64,000 nt of DNA, taken from Elioraea rosea (GTDB lineage: Bacteria; Pseudomonadota; Alphaproteobacteria; Acetobacterales; Acetobacteraceae). The DNA lies in contig NZ_VFAC01000018.1 in NCBI RefSeq assembly GCF_007644105.1, positions 19,822 through 83,821 of the forward strand, given 5' to 3'. This document shows positions 1 through 9,510 of the stretch, piece after piece (the stretch's first letter is position 1; each line of letters begins with the position of its first letter). The translations under genes were made by a program, and so were the position numbers. Below the pieces are notes generated by a model that made no database searches, was not told the origin of the DNA, and worked only from the letters and a program-made list of their open reading frames with translations.

Positions 1-364
1 TCCGAGCCGAGGCCATGGATCAACAGCGGCTCCTCCACCGTGCGGCCGACGGTGAAGCGCGGGTTGATGGAGCCGAACGGGTCCTGGAACACCATCTGCA
101 CGCTGCGGCGGAAATCGGCATTCGGCTTGCGGCCGAGCGGCCTGCCGCCGATGGCGATCTCGCCTCCGCTCGGCAACTCGAGGCCGACGAGAAGATTCGC
201 AAGCGTGGACTTGCCGCTGCCGCTCTCCCCCGCGATGCCGAGAACGCGACCCGGCGCGATAGAGAACGACACGCCGTCGACGGCATGCACGGGGGTTCCC
301 CCGCCGAACAGCCTGCGCGAGGCAACGAAGGTCTTCCTCGCATCGGTGACTAAGACGGCGCCGC

Positions 365-368
<4 letters not shown>
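1..368 (-). CDS. ABC importer ATPase, OppF/DppF-like (partial)
   Basis: N-terminal 122 residues of a peptide/nickel-type ABC transporter ATP-binding protein; the rest lies beyond the left edge. It would energise import through the two permeases encoded upstream. Visible are the Walker A motif GESGSGKST at about residues 48-56 and the Q-loop QMVFQDPFGSINPR at about 96-109, a sequence typical of OppF/DppF. The ATG overlaps the stop of the preceding ATPase gene as ATGA, so the two are probably translationally coupled. It is the last visible gene of a five-gene minus-strand operon. The substrate cannot be read from the ATPase. Confidence 0.9.
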
Positions 369-1365
<997 letters not shown>

Positions 1366-1366
<1 letters not shown>

Positions 1367-2259
1367 CAGCGCAGCCTCGGATTGGCGAGCCGCTCGTACT
1401 CCCGGCCGACCAGGAACACGGCGATGACGAACAGCGAAAGCGCGGCACCGGGCGGCACGGTCCACCACCACGCCTGGCGGATCGAGCCCGAAACGTAGGC
1501 GAGGTAGAGCATCTGCCCCCAGCTCGTCTGATGCGGATCGCCGAAGCCGAGGAAGCTGATCGAGGCCTCGGCGAGAACGGCCCACGCAATGTCGAAGGCG
1601 ACGTAGAGCAGCGCCATCGGCAGGACGTTGGGGAAGATGTGCACGTAGAGGATGCGCATGTCGGAGGCGCCGGCGATGCGCGCTGCCTTCACGAACCCCC
1701 TCTCGCGCAGGCTGAGCACCTGCGAGCGGATCACCCGCGCCGTGCTGCGCCACATCAGGAAGCTGATGGCGATGATCGTGTTCCAGAGGGACGGGCCGAG
1801 CAGCGCGACGAGCACGACGGCGAAGGGAATGAAGGGAATGCCGAAGGCGAGATCCGTCGCGCGCATCAGGATCGTGTCGATGCGCCCGCCGTAGTACCCC
1901 GCCATCAGGCCGATATTCGTCCCGATCAGCGCGATCAGCACAGCGCAGGTAATGCCGACGATGAGCACGATGCGCGTGCCATGGATGAGCTGCGACAGCA
2001 CGTCGAGCCCGTAATACGTGGTGCCCAGGAGATGCGTCCCAGACGGCGGCTCGAGGCGCCGCAGCTGACCTGCCGCATCGAAATGATTCACGAGCGGATC
2101 ATAGGGCGAGAGCCACGGCGCGAAGATCGCCACCGTGACGACAAGCACGAGGACGCAGGCCGCGAACCCGCCCGACCACGAGGCGAAGGGCAGCAGCGCC
2201 GCCCGCCAGGCCTCGCGCGCCCGCGAGGGGCGGGCGGAGGCAAGCACCGCGTCACTCAT
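1366..2259 (-). CDS. ABC importer permease, DppC/OppC-like
   Basis: Inner-membrane permease of 297 residues with an N-terminal membrane segment (FAACVLVLVVTVAIFAPWL), the OppC N-terminal domain and a BPD_transp_1 core. The EAA-type loop is near GFVKAARIAGASDMRILY. The ATG at 2259 overlaps the upstream permease by 8 bases; a longer reading would start 27 bases earlier but adds only residues unlike the family. It pairs with the DppB-like subunit (2252-3229) to form the translocation channel. Confidence 0.92.
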
Positions 2260-3229
2260 GCCTGATCCTCGGGTCGAGCCAGCCATAGGCGAGATCGACG
2301 AGCAGGTTCAACGTCACGACGGCCGCGGCCATGAAGAAGAACGTCGCCTGCGCGACCGGATAGTCGCGCTGGCTGACGGAGTTCACCATCAACCGCCCCA
2401 TGCCGGGCCAGTTGAACACCACCTCGAGCAGGACCTGCCCGCCGAAGGCGAAGCCCACCATGATCGCCGAATACGTCAGCACGGGCAGGAAGGCATTCCG
2501 CCGCGCAAGCCGCCGCTGCGCACCCTCGCTCAGGCCCCGGGCGCGCGCATGGACCATGAAATCCTCATGCTTCACCTCGATCAGCGCGGTGCGCTGGATC
2601 ATCAGCGGATCGGCCATCGAGGTGAGCACCCCGGCTGCGACAGGCAGCACGAGATGGCGCGCGATGTCGAAGAAGGGCAGCTCCTGGTACCAGGTCTCGG
2701 GAAAGAAGAACGCCTGGCGCATGCCGCCGATCGGGAACCAGCGGAGCTCGTAGGCGAACAGCGCGAGCAGGACGATGCCGATCCAGAACACCGGCAGCGC
2801 GCGGGGGATCAGCGCCAGAATCGCGCCGATCTCCTCGATGCGCTCCCCCCGCCGCCAGCCGAGCCAGGTGCCGAGCGTGACGCCGAGCACGATCGAGATC
2901 ACGACCACCGGCGTCATCAGCACCAGCGTGTTCAAGAGCATCGGCCAGACGATCTCGAGCACGGGCCGCCGGAAGTAGAACGACATGCCGAGATCACCGG
3001 TCAGCAGGTTGCCTGCATAGGTGACGAATTGCTGCCATTGCGGCCTGTCGAGGCCCCAGAGCTCACGCAGCCTCTGCTGCGCCTCGAGAGGCAGTTCGCC
3101 CGTACCCAGCATGATCGTGGTCGGATCGCCAGGCACGAGCCTGAACAGCACGTACATGAACAGCAGGAGCAGCACGAGCGTGACGGCGGTGTGCGCCGCA
3201 CGCCGTGCCGCGAACAGCCAGAATGCCAT
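2252..3229 (-). CDS. ABC importer permease, DppB/OppB-like
   Basis: Permease of 325 residues. The N-terminus matches the DppB/OppB family: a first membrane helix, then LVPGDPTTIMLG, then several helices and the EAA-type loop around EDFMVHARARGLSE. It forms the channel with the DppC-like subunit. The start overlaps the stop of the binding-protein gene as TGATG, which indicates coupled translation within one operon. Confidence 0.93.
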   Translation of the reverse strand: MAFWLFAARRAAHTAVTLVLLLLFMYVLFRLVPGDPTTIMLGTGELPLEAQQRLRELWGLDRPQWQQFVTYAGNLLTGDLGMSFYFRRPVLEIVWPMLLNTLVLMTPVVVISIVLGVTLGTWLGWRRGERIEEIGAILALIPRALPVFWIGIVLLALFAYELRWFPIGGMRQAFFFPETWYQELPFFDIARHLVLPVAAGVLTSMADPLMIQRTALIEVKHEDFMVHARARGLSEGAQRRLARRNAFLPVLTYSAIMVGFAFGGQVLLEVVFNWPGMGRLMVNSVSQRDYPVAQATFFFMAAAVVTLNLLVDLAYGWLDPRIRHE

Positions 3230-4938
3230 CAGGCAGACGGCATCACGAGACGCCCCTGGGCATTCCAGGTGAAGCCCGCATCACGCAGGACCGCACGCGC
3301 TTTGTCGACCGACACTTCCGGCGCGCTGATCGCCGGGTTCGCCCAGTTCTCGAGCGCTGGCGTGATCGGCGCGCCGTTCGAGACGACGCCGGCACCGGAG
3401 AAGATGATGTCGAGCAGCTTCTTCCGGTCTGTCACGTGCTGAAGCGCGCGGCGGAAGGCCTTGTTGTCCGTCGGCGCCATGCCGAGGTTCAGGCGAACCT
3501 CGTGCTGGCCGTGCGTGGGCGTGCGCACCACCTCGAGCTCGGGGTTTCGGCTGATGCGCTCGCCGAGCGTCATGTCGAGGTTCCAGCCAAGCATGTCGGA
3601 ATCGCCGCGCTCGAGCATGCCGACCATGCTTTCCATCTGCGGCACGGGAAGCACGACCATGCCCTCGAGCTTCGGCTTCATGAAGAAGTCCTGGTTCGCG
3701 GCGAGCTGGAGGTACTCGCCCTTGCGCCACTCGACATACTTCCACGGCCCGCTGCCGATCGGCTTGTCGTTCGGCCAGTCAGCCGGCGTCGCGAGGTTCG
3801 ACGGCACCGCCTCCCAGATGTGCTTGGGCGCAAGGAAGGCGTAGCCGAGCACGTTCGCCGTGAACGGAGCGGACGCCGTGCGCAGCTTCAGCCGCACGGT
3901 GAGGTCGCCGGTGATCTCGGCGCTCTCGACCGTCTCGTAGATGCGCGAGAGCGCGGGGAAGCGGTGCTTGTTGATGAAGTCGAAGGTGAACTTCACATCC
4001 TGCGCGGTGGCCGGCCTGCCGTCGTGGAACTTCGTGTTGCCGCGCAGCGTGATGTCGACCGTGGTCGGGTTGACGATGTTCCAGCGCTCGAGCGCCCAGG
4101 GCATCACATCGGCCTTCTCGTCGCGGGTCGTGAAGGTCGCATAGATAAGGCGCAGGGTCGTCGAGTTGTAGATCTCGGGCGTCAGGAACGGATTCAACGA
4201 TGCGATGTCGTAGATCGAGGTCAGCCGCATGAATTTCCGCGGCGTCAGCGGCGTGATGTCCATGTACGAGAGCGGCATGTAGGGGAACCCGATGCCGTTG
4301 CCGAGGATCGGCTTGACGCCGGAGAACCGCCGCTTGTTGTAGGCATGGATGATGTCGCGGTGGAACAGGACGATCGAAGGGCTGTCCTCGACGATGTGCG
4401 TCTGCGCCTCGCGCACGAGCTGCTGACGCTTGGCAGGGTCCATCTCGGAACGCTGGGCGTCGGCCAGCCGGTCGAACGCCTCGTTGCGGTAGAAACCGAA
4501 GTTCAGCCCGCCCCGCGCCGTCCTGCGGCTGTGGAACATCTCGGAGAGGAAATAGTCCGGGTCGAGCCTGTCCGGTGCCCCACCCCAGGACATGCTGCCC
4601 ATGTGCGGCAGCTTCTGCTCGGCAACGATCTGCGACACGAAGGTGTCGAGCGTGCCCTGCTGCAGGTCGAGCTCGATGCCGAGCGGCTGCCACTCGCGCG
4701 ACAGCTGGCGCCAGAGCTCGACCTGGTCGGGCCAGTTCGGCAGGTATACGCCAAGCCGAGGAACGGGCTGGCCTGCGGCGGCCTGGGCGGAGGCCGACTG
4801 CAGCGCGCCGTCGATCGCCGAAACCAGCGCGGCGGACGGCGCAGTGAGGCCGAACGCGCCGAGAAACTTCAGTACTTCGCGGCGCCGTGCCCGAAGGTCA
4901 CGCGTTGCCGGACGCCCGGATTCATTCCTGCTTCCCAT
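3229..4938 (-). CDS. Family-5 solute-binding protein with apparently permuted domain order
   Basis: Secreted ligand receptor (569 residues) of the adjacent ABC importer. The start at 4938 is preferred because GGAGG lies 5 bases upstream. A twin-arginine-like leader (RRREVLKFLGAFGL) precedes a hydrophobic stretch and an AQA-type cleavage region. The segment order is unusual. Residues 65-210 resemble what is normally the C-terminal third of SBP_bac_5 proteins (WGGAPDRLDPDYF at 118-130, FYRNEAFDRLAD at 149-160). The usual N-terminal signature FHDGRPATAQDV sits at 304-315. KARAVLRDAGF, normally about 170 residues from the end, is at 546-556, only 13 residues from the stop. This looks like a circular permutation. 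The ligand is unknown. Confidence 0.88.
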   Translation of the reverse strand: MGSRNESGRPATRDLRARRREVLKFLGAFGLTAPSAALVSAIDGALQSASAQAAAGQPVPRLGVYLPNWPDQVELWRQLSREWQPLGIELDLQQGTLDTFVSQIVAEQKLPHMGSMSWGGAPDRLDPDYFLSEMFHSRRTARGGLNFGFYRNEAFDRLADAQRSEMDPAKRQQLVREAQTHIVEDSPSIVLFHRDIIHAYNKRRFSGVKPILGNGIGFPYMPLSYMDITPLTPRKFMRLTSIYDIASLNPFLTPEIYNSTTLRLIYATFTTRDEKADVMPWALERWNIVNPTTVDITLRGNTKFHDGRPATAQDVKFTFDFINKHRFPALSRIYETVESAEITGDLTVRLKLRTASAPFTANVLGYAFLAPKHIWEAVPSNLATPADWPNDKPIGSGPWKYVEWRKGEYLQLAANQDFFMKPKLEGMVVLPVPQMESMVGMLERGDSDMLGWNLDMTLGERISRNPELEVVRTPTHGQHEVRLNLGMAPTDNKAFRRALQHVTDRKKLLDIIFSGAGVVSNGAPITPALENWANPAISAPEVSVDKARAVLRDAGFTWNAQGRLVMPSA

Positions 4939-5111
4939 CGGAGCCTCCATGGAGCGTTGAGTGCGCTACCGGTTCGAGTTCGCACCATTGCGGTGTCTTT
5001 GTCATTGAGCAAGGGTATGCACGCGCAGCACTCGGTTGCAAGGCCGGTCCGGCTACGAAATGCGCAGAAGGGCGAGATATCGCCGTCCAATATGGAGGAG
5101 ATGCCGAGACA

Positions 5112-6359
5112 ATGACGACAAAGCGCGAGCTGGGAGCGATGATCGATCGCGACAGGGAGGAGATCATCGACTTTCTCTGCCGCTTCGTGCGCGCGCCCTC
5201 GCCGAATCCGCCTGGCGACACGCGCGAGGCGACGGCGGTGATCACCGCCTTCCTCGACAGGCACGGCCTGCCATGGCGCACGGTCGCTCCGGTTCTGGAA
5301 TGGCCGAACGTGCTCGGCACCTTCTCCTGCGCGCGCGAGGGGAAGCACCTCGTGCTGAACGGCCATATCGACGTCTTCCCCGTCGACGAGACGGAAGCGT
5401 GGGCGCACGCCCCCTGGTCTGGCGCGATCGCGGACGGAAAGATCTGGGGCCGCGGCGTGACGGACATGAAGGCCGGCACGGCGGCCATGATCATGACCTA
5501 TCGCTATCTCCACGCGCTGCGTGCAGAGCTCGCCGGCAAGCTGACGCTCACCTGCGTCTCCGATGAGGAGACGTTCGGCCCCTTCGGTGCGCGCTGGCTT
5601 GTCGCGAACGAACCCGAGGTGCTGGGAGACTGCGTTCTGAACGGAGAGCCGTCCTCGCCGTTCACGATCCGCTTCGGCGAGAAGGCGCCGCTGTGGCTGC
5701 GCTTCACGGTCCGCACACCCGGGGCGCACGGCGCCTACACGCACCTCAGCGAAAGCGCGACGATCACGGCCGCGCGGCTGATCTGCGACCTCCAGGCGAT
5801 CACCGGCGATGCGGTCGCCCCTCCCGGGCGGATCGGCGAAGCGCTCGCGGAAGGCGCGGAGGCGGCCGACCGTGCGATGGGCGCCGGCGCGGCCGATACG
5901 GTGCAGCGCTACACGCTCAACATCGGCACGATCCAGGGCGGCCTGAAGGTCAACATGATCCCGGGCTCGTGCAGCTTCGAGGCGGATTTCCGCCTTCCCG
6001 TGGGCGGCAGGAAGGAGGAGCTGCTTTCCCGGATCGCTTCCGTCCTCGCCCGCTACCCGAGCGTGACGATGGAGGAGCTGAACTTCACCGAGCCCGCGGC
6101 GTGCGACCCGTTCCACGAGATGGTCGGCTTCATGCGGGAGAACGCCAAGGCGGTCTCGGGCATCGAACCGCGCCCGATCCTTTCGCTCGGCGGATCGGAC
6201 GCGCGGCTGTGGCGCCAGCGCGGCATCCCAGCCTTCATCTATGGCCCGCACCCGCGGGGCATGGGGCAGCGGGACGAGAACGTCGATATCGAGGAGTACC
6301 TGCACGTGGTGAAGGTGCATGTGCTCTCCGCCTTCGACTATCTCGGCGGCGCGCGGTGA
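5112..6359 (+). CDS. M20-family metallopeptidase/amidohydrolase (ArgE/DapE type)
   Basis: Di-zinc amidohydrolase of 415 residues, probably cytoplasmic, cleaving an N-acyl or peptide bond. Metal-site residues are visible: NGHIDVFP (His85, Asp87), GRGVTDMKAG (Asp118), the general base and ligand pair in SDEETFG (Glu152, Glu153), and a C-terminal histidine in YGPHPRG. A dimerisation domain interrupts the catalytic domain (about 185-300). The open frame runs upstream to 4887, but family similarity begins at the ATG at 5112. It is divergent from the ABC importer operon across 173 bases, so the imported compound may be its substrate (inference). ArgE, DapE and acetylornithine-like activities cannot be told apart here. 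Confidence 0.88.
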   Translation: MTTKRELGAMIDRDREEIIDFLCRFVRAPSPNPPGDTREATAVITAFLDRHGLPWRTVAPVLEWPNVLGTFSCAREGKHLVLNGHIDVFPVDETEAWAHAPWSGAIADGKIWGRGVTDMKAGTAAMIMTYRYLHALRAELAGKLTLTCVSDEETFGPFGARWLVANEPEVLGDCVLNGEPSSPFTIRFGEKAPLWLRFTVRTPGAHGAYTHLSESATITAARLICDLQAITGDAVAPPGRIGEALAEGAEAADRAMGAGAADTVQRYTLNIGTIQGGLKVNMIPGSCSFEADFRLPVGGRKEELLSRIASVLARYPSVTMEELNFTEPAACDPFHEMVGFMRENAKAVSGIEPRPILSLGGSDARLWRQRGIPAFIYGPHPRGMGQRDENVDIEEYLHVVKVHVLSAFDYLGGAR

Positions 6360-6405
6360 TCAGCCGACCGGCGCAGCGGCCGCTGCTGCTGGCGTAGGGC
6401 AAGGG

Positions 6406-6432
6406 GGCGCCGTGCGGCTTTCGCGCGGCGCC
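6406..6432. terminator. Strong hairpin between convergent genes
   Basis: An 11-bp stem (GGCGCCGTGCG pairing with CGCGCGGCGCC, one G-U pair) encloses a 5-base loop between the ends of the M20 peptidase and GntR genes. Its place between convergent genes suggests a two-way terminator. There is no clear T-run. Confidence 0.45.
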
Positions 6433-6452
6433 GGGAGGCCGTGCTGGCGCCC

Positions 6453-7205
6453 TCAGCCCGCACGGCCGTTTCGTCCCGCGCGGCCCGGGCCACGCGGCGG
6501 CCCGGCATCGCCGAGATCCATCGCCTCGAGCTCCTTGCGCGCCGCCTCGACATGGCGCCGCATCAGCAGTTCGGCGACCTCGGCATCCCGCTGGCGGAGC
6601 GCCTCGCAGATGCGGAGGTGGTCGTCATAGGCCTTCCCCGGCCGTCCGGGCTTGTGGCTGGTGCGATAGCGGAACAGCCGCGTCAGCGAGTAGAGATCCT
6701 CGCAGAGCAGCCTCTCGAGCCTGCGCGACTTGGAGAGCCGCGCGATGGCGAAGTGGAAGTCGAACGTGCCGTGTTCCTGGAAATACGCGGTGCCGCTGCG
6801 CACCCCCTCCTCCGCCCCATGGCGACGGAGCAGGCCTTCGAGTGCATCGGCCTCGGCATTGCTGATCCTCTGTGCAGCAAGGCGGCACGCAAGCCCTTCG
6901 AGATTGGCGCGGATCTCGTAGAGCTCGATCAGGTCCTCGCGCCCGAGCGCCACAACGCGCACGCCGGCATGCGGCAGCCGCACCACGAGGCCCCGCCCCT
7001 CGAGCTGGCGCAGCGCCTCGCGAAGCGGGCCGCGGCTGACGCCGAAACGCTCCGCCAGCGTCTCCTCGCCGAGCCTGCTGCCTGGCCCGAACTCGCCGAT
7101 GACGATGGCGCGTTCGATCTGCTCGAACACCCGGTCGACATGCGTCTTGTGCTCCGCCGGCGGCGGATGGCTGAGCAGGGCGGTGGCGAGAAGATCAGCC
7201 TCCAT
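6453..7205 (-). CDS. GntR-family regulator, FCD subfamily
   Basis: DNA-binding regulator of 250 residues. The N-terminal winged helix (about 25-95) contains LGEETLAERFGVSRGPLREA and LEGRGLVVRLPHAGVRV, typical of GntR proteins. The C-terminal all-helical FCD ligand domain includes DFHFAIARLSKS and DDHLRICEALRQRD, whose Asp/His positions usually bind a metal and an organic acid. It is the last gene of the operon amidase, TTT receptor, amidase, gntR, and its start overlaps the preceding amidase by 11 bases. It probably regulates this operon and the divergent lyase operon through the site at 10996-11005 (inference). Confidence 0.92.
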   Translation of the reverse strand: MEADLLATALLSHPPPAEHKTHVDRVFEQIERAIVIGEFGPGSRLGEETLAERFGVSRGPLREALRQLEGRGLVVRLPHAGVRVVALGREDLIELYEIRANLEGLACRLAAQRISNAEADALEGLLRRHGAEEGVRSGTAYFQEHGTFDFHFAIARLSKSRRLERLLCEDLYSLTRLFRYRTSHKPGRPGKAYDDHLRICEALRQRDAEVAELLMRRHVEAARKELEAMDLGDAGPPRGPGRAGRNGRAG

Positions 7206-8406
7206 GCGCCATCACCCATGATGCCGCGGCGAGCAGGCGTGCGTCCTCGCCGGGCCGCGCGAGAAGCTGCGCACCGATCGGCAGTCCCGCCGGGCCGCTC
7301 AGCAGGGGAAGCGAGACGGCCGGCAGGCCAAGCACCGTCCACACTGCACAGAAGGCGAAGTCACCCGTCGCAGTGCCCTCAGGCGCCTCGCCGGCGGCGG
7401 ATGCGGCGAGCAGCACATCGTGGGGGCCGAACAGCACATCGATCTGCCGCTGCGCGTCCCCAGCGAGCCGCCGAGCCGCGAGGTACTGCTCGTAAGAGCA
7501 GGCGAGCCCGTGGCTGATGCGCCCCTCGCGCAGCGTGGTGCTGATCCGGTCCCAGTGGTTCTCGATCTCGTAGGTGAAGTTGCGCACGAACTCGAAGCTC
7601 GAGATCCAGCGGTGCTCATCGGTCAGGCGCGAGAAGGCGGGCGGCACCGCGATGTCGGCGACAGCCGCACCAGCCGTCCCCAGGGTCCGCGCAAGGCGCG
7701 ACAGGGCATCTGCCGTGCCGGATTCCATGCGATCGGCCAGGAAATCGGCACAGAAGCCGATGCGCGGGGCGAAGCCTTGTGTCGACGGCGACGGCTCGGG
7801 CGGTATGCCGCGCAGCACGTCAGCGTAGAGCGCGACGTCGTCGACCGTGCGCGCGAACAGGCCCAGCCGGTCGAGCGAGCCCGCCGCGGCGCGAACGCCG
7901 GAGACGCTGATCGAGCCGTAGCTGGGAACGAACCCGACGACGCCGCAGAACGAGGCCGGGCGGATCGTCGAGGACGTCGTCTGCGTCCCGAGGGCAAGCG
8001 GCAGCATCATCGCAGCGACAGCCGCGGCGGAGCCGGAGGAGGAGCCTCCCGGGGTTCGCCGCGGATCATGCGGGTTGCGCGTCTTGCCGGGGTGGAGGTT
8101 GGCGAACTCGGTCGTCACCGTCTTGCCGAGCGCGATCCCGCCTGCCTTGCGCGAGAGCGCGACGCAGGCCGCATCGGCCGATGGGCGGTGCCCGGCATGG
8201 ATCGGCGAGCCATACCCCGTGGGCATGTCGGCGGTGTCGATGATGTCCTTGATGCCGAAGGGGGCGCCGGCGATCGGCAGGGTCTTCGCCCCACCTCGCG
8301 AATCGAGCGCATTGGCCGCACGGCGTGCGCCCTCCGCATCCAGATGCTCGAAGGCCATGACCGTGGCCTCGCGCCGCGACACCTGCTCGAGGCAGGCCTC
8401 GACCAC
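7195..8406 (-). CDS. Amidase-signature hydrolase (start uncertain)
   Basis: Amidase-signature enzyme hydrolysing an amide to acid and ammonia. The Lys-Ser-Ser triad region is present: catalytic Lys in GIKDIIDT, the Ser-rich motif TPGGSSSGSAAAV, and the nucleophile region SSTIRPASFCG. Starting at GTG 8406 leaves about 403 residues. Family-like sequence continues upstream in frame (LNELSAAETARRIAQ) as far as a TAG at 8500-8502, and no ATG, GTG or TTG occurs there. A strong GGAGGAGG lies 6 bases before an ATC at 8487, so the true start may be non-canonical or lost. The gene lies between a TTT receptor and the GntR gene. Confidence 0.85.
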   Translation of the reverse strand: MVEACLEQVSRREATVMAFEHLDAEGARRAANALDSRGGAKTLPIAGAPFGIKDIIDTADMPTGYGSPIHAGHRPSADAACVALSRKAGGIALGKTVTTEFANLHPGKTRNPHDPRRTPGGSSSGSAAAVAAMMLPLALGTQTTSSTIRPASFCGVVGFVPSYGSISVSGVRAAAGSLDRLGLFARTVDDVALYADVLRGIPPEPSPSTQGFAPRIGFCADFLADRMESGTADALSRLARTLGTAGAAVADIAVPPAFSRLTDEHRWISSFEFVRNFTYEIENHWDRISTTLREGRISHGLACSYEQYLAARRLAGDAQRQIDVLFGPHDVLLAASAAGEAPEGTATGDFAFCAVWTVLGLPAVSLPLLSGPAGLPIGAQLLARPGEDARLLAAASWVMAHGG

Positions 8407-8527
8407 AGCGCGCGCCGTCGCATCGCCCTGGGCGATGCGACGGGCGGTCTCTGCCGCAGACAGTTCGTTCAGACGATGCGCTGCGATGGCGACCTCCTCC
8501 TATCGGCGCGAGGCAACGCGGCCCGGC

Positions 8528-9496
8528 TCAATCGGGCCGAGCGCCGGAAGCGCGGACCACGGGCGTCCACTTCTCCGTCTCGGCCTTGATGAAGGCCGCA
8601 CAGTCCTCGGGGCTGGATGGCGTGGGCTCGATGCCGCGCTGAGCGAGTGCGGCGACGACTTCCGGGTCGCGCAGCGCGCCCGTTGCCGCTGCGTGCAGGG
8701 CGCGAACCACCGGTGCCGATACTCCGCGCGGCGCCATCATCGCGCTCCAGTCCGCCATGTCGAAGCCTGAGAGGCCTGGCGTTTCGGCGACGGCCGGAAC
8801 GTCCGGCAGGAGCGCGCTCCGATTCTTGGTCGAAACGGCGAGGATGCGCAGCTTGTCTGCATCGGCCTGCGGCTTCGCGCCGGAGGCCGGCGTGAAGGCG
8901 AAGTCGAGGCGCCCTGCCATGAGGTCGGTGATCAGCGGCGCGCCGCCGCGATACGGAACGTGGACGTTCTTCAGCCCCGCCATCATGTTGAGCTGCTCGC
9001 CCGCGAGGTGGCCAGCGCCGCCCGAGCCGGAGGAGCCGTAGTTCAGCGGGTCGCGCCTTGCCGCCGCGACGAGGTCTGCCGTGCTGCGCCACGGGCGATC
9101 GGGCGGGATGGCGAGCACGTTCAGGATCATGCCGACGCGCGTGATCGGAGCGAGGTCGGTCTGAGGATCGAAGCTGAGATTGCCGTAGAGCGTCGGGTTG
9201 ATCGACAGCCCGCCGATCGTGCCCATCAGGATCGTGTGGCCATCCGCCGGCGAACGGACGACATGCTCGGCAGCGATGTTGCCATGTGCGCCGGTGCGGT
9301 TCTCGACGACGACAGGCTGGCCGAGGATCGCCTGCATCTTCGGCGCCATCAGCCGCGCGGCGACATCCGTCGTCCCGCCTGGCGGGAAGCCGACGAGGAA
9401 GCGAATGGTACGGCTTGGGAACTCGGCCTGGGCGCGCACGGCAGGTGCTGCGAGAAGCGCGGGCAGGCCGGCCAGCACGGTTCTGCGGAAGGTCAT
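8528..9496 (-). CDS. Tripartite tricarboxylate (TTT/Bug) family receptor
   Basis: Periplasmic solute receptor of the Bug/TctC family (322 residues). A signal peptide with Arg-Arg (MTFRRTVLAGLPALLAAPA) is followed by FPSRTIRFLVGFPPGG, VVENRTGAHGNIAAE and YGSSGSGGAGHLAGE, which mark the family. Bug proteins bind carboxylates or amides and normally feed a TctAB permease, but no tctA/tctB is present nearby, so it may share a distant permease or act as a sensor. The ATG at 9496 was chosen because the signal peptide begins there; GGGAGACG is a plausible ribosome site. It lies between two amidase genes. Confidence 0.92.
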   Translation of the reverse strand: MTFRRTVLAGLPALLAAPAVRAQAEFPSRTIRFLVGFPPGGTTDVAARLMAPKMQAILGQPVVVENRTGAHGNIAAEHVVRSPADGHTILMGTIGGLSINPTLYGNLSFDPQTDLAPITRVGMILNVLAIPPDRPWRSTADLVAAARRDPLNYGSSGSGGAGHLAGEQLNMMAGLKNVHVPYRGGAPLITDLMAGRLDFAFTPASGAKPQADADKLRILAVSTKNRSALLPDVPAVAETPGLSGFDMADWSAMMAPRGVSAPVVRALHAAATGALRDPEVVAALAQRGIEPTPSSPEDCAAFIKAETEKWTPVVRASGARPD

Positions 9497-9510
9497 GGGT
9501 CTCGTCTCCC

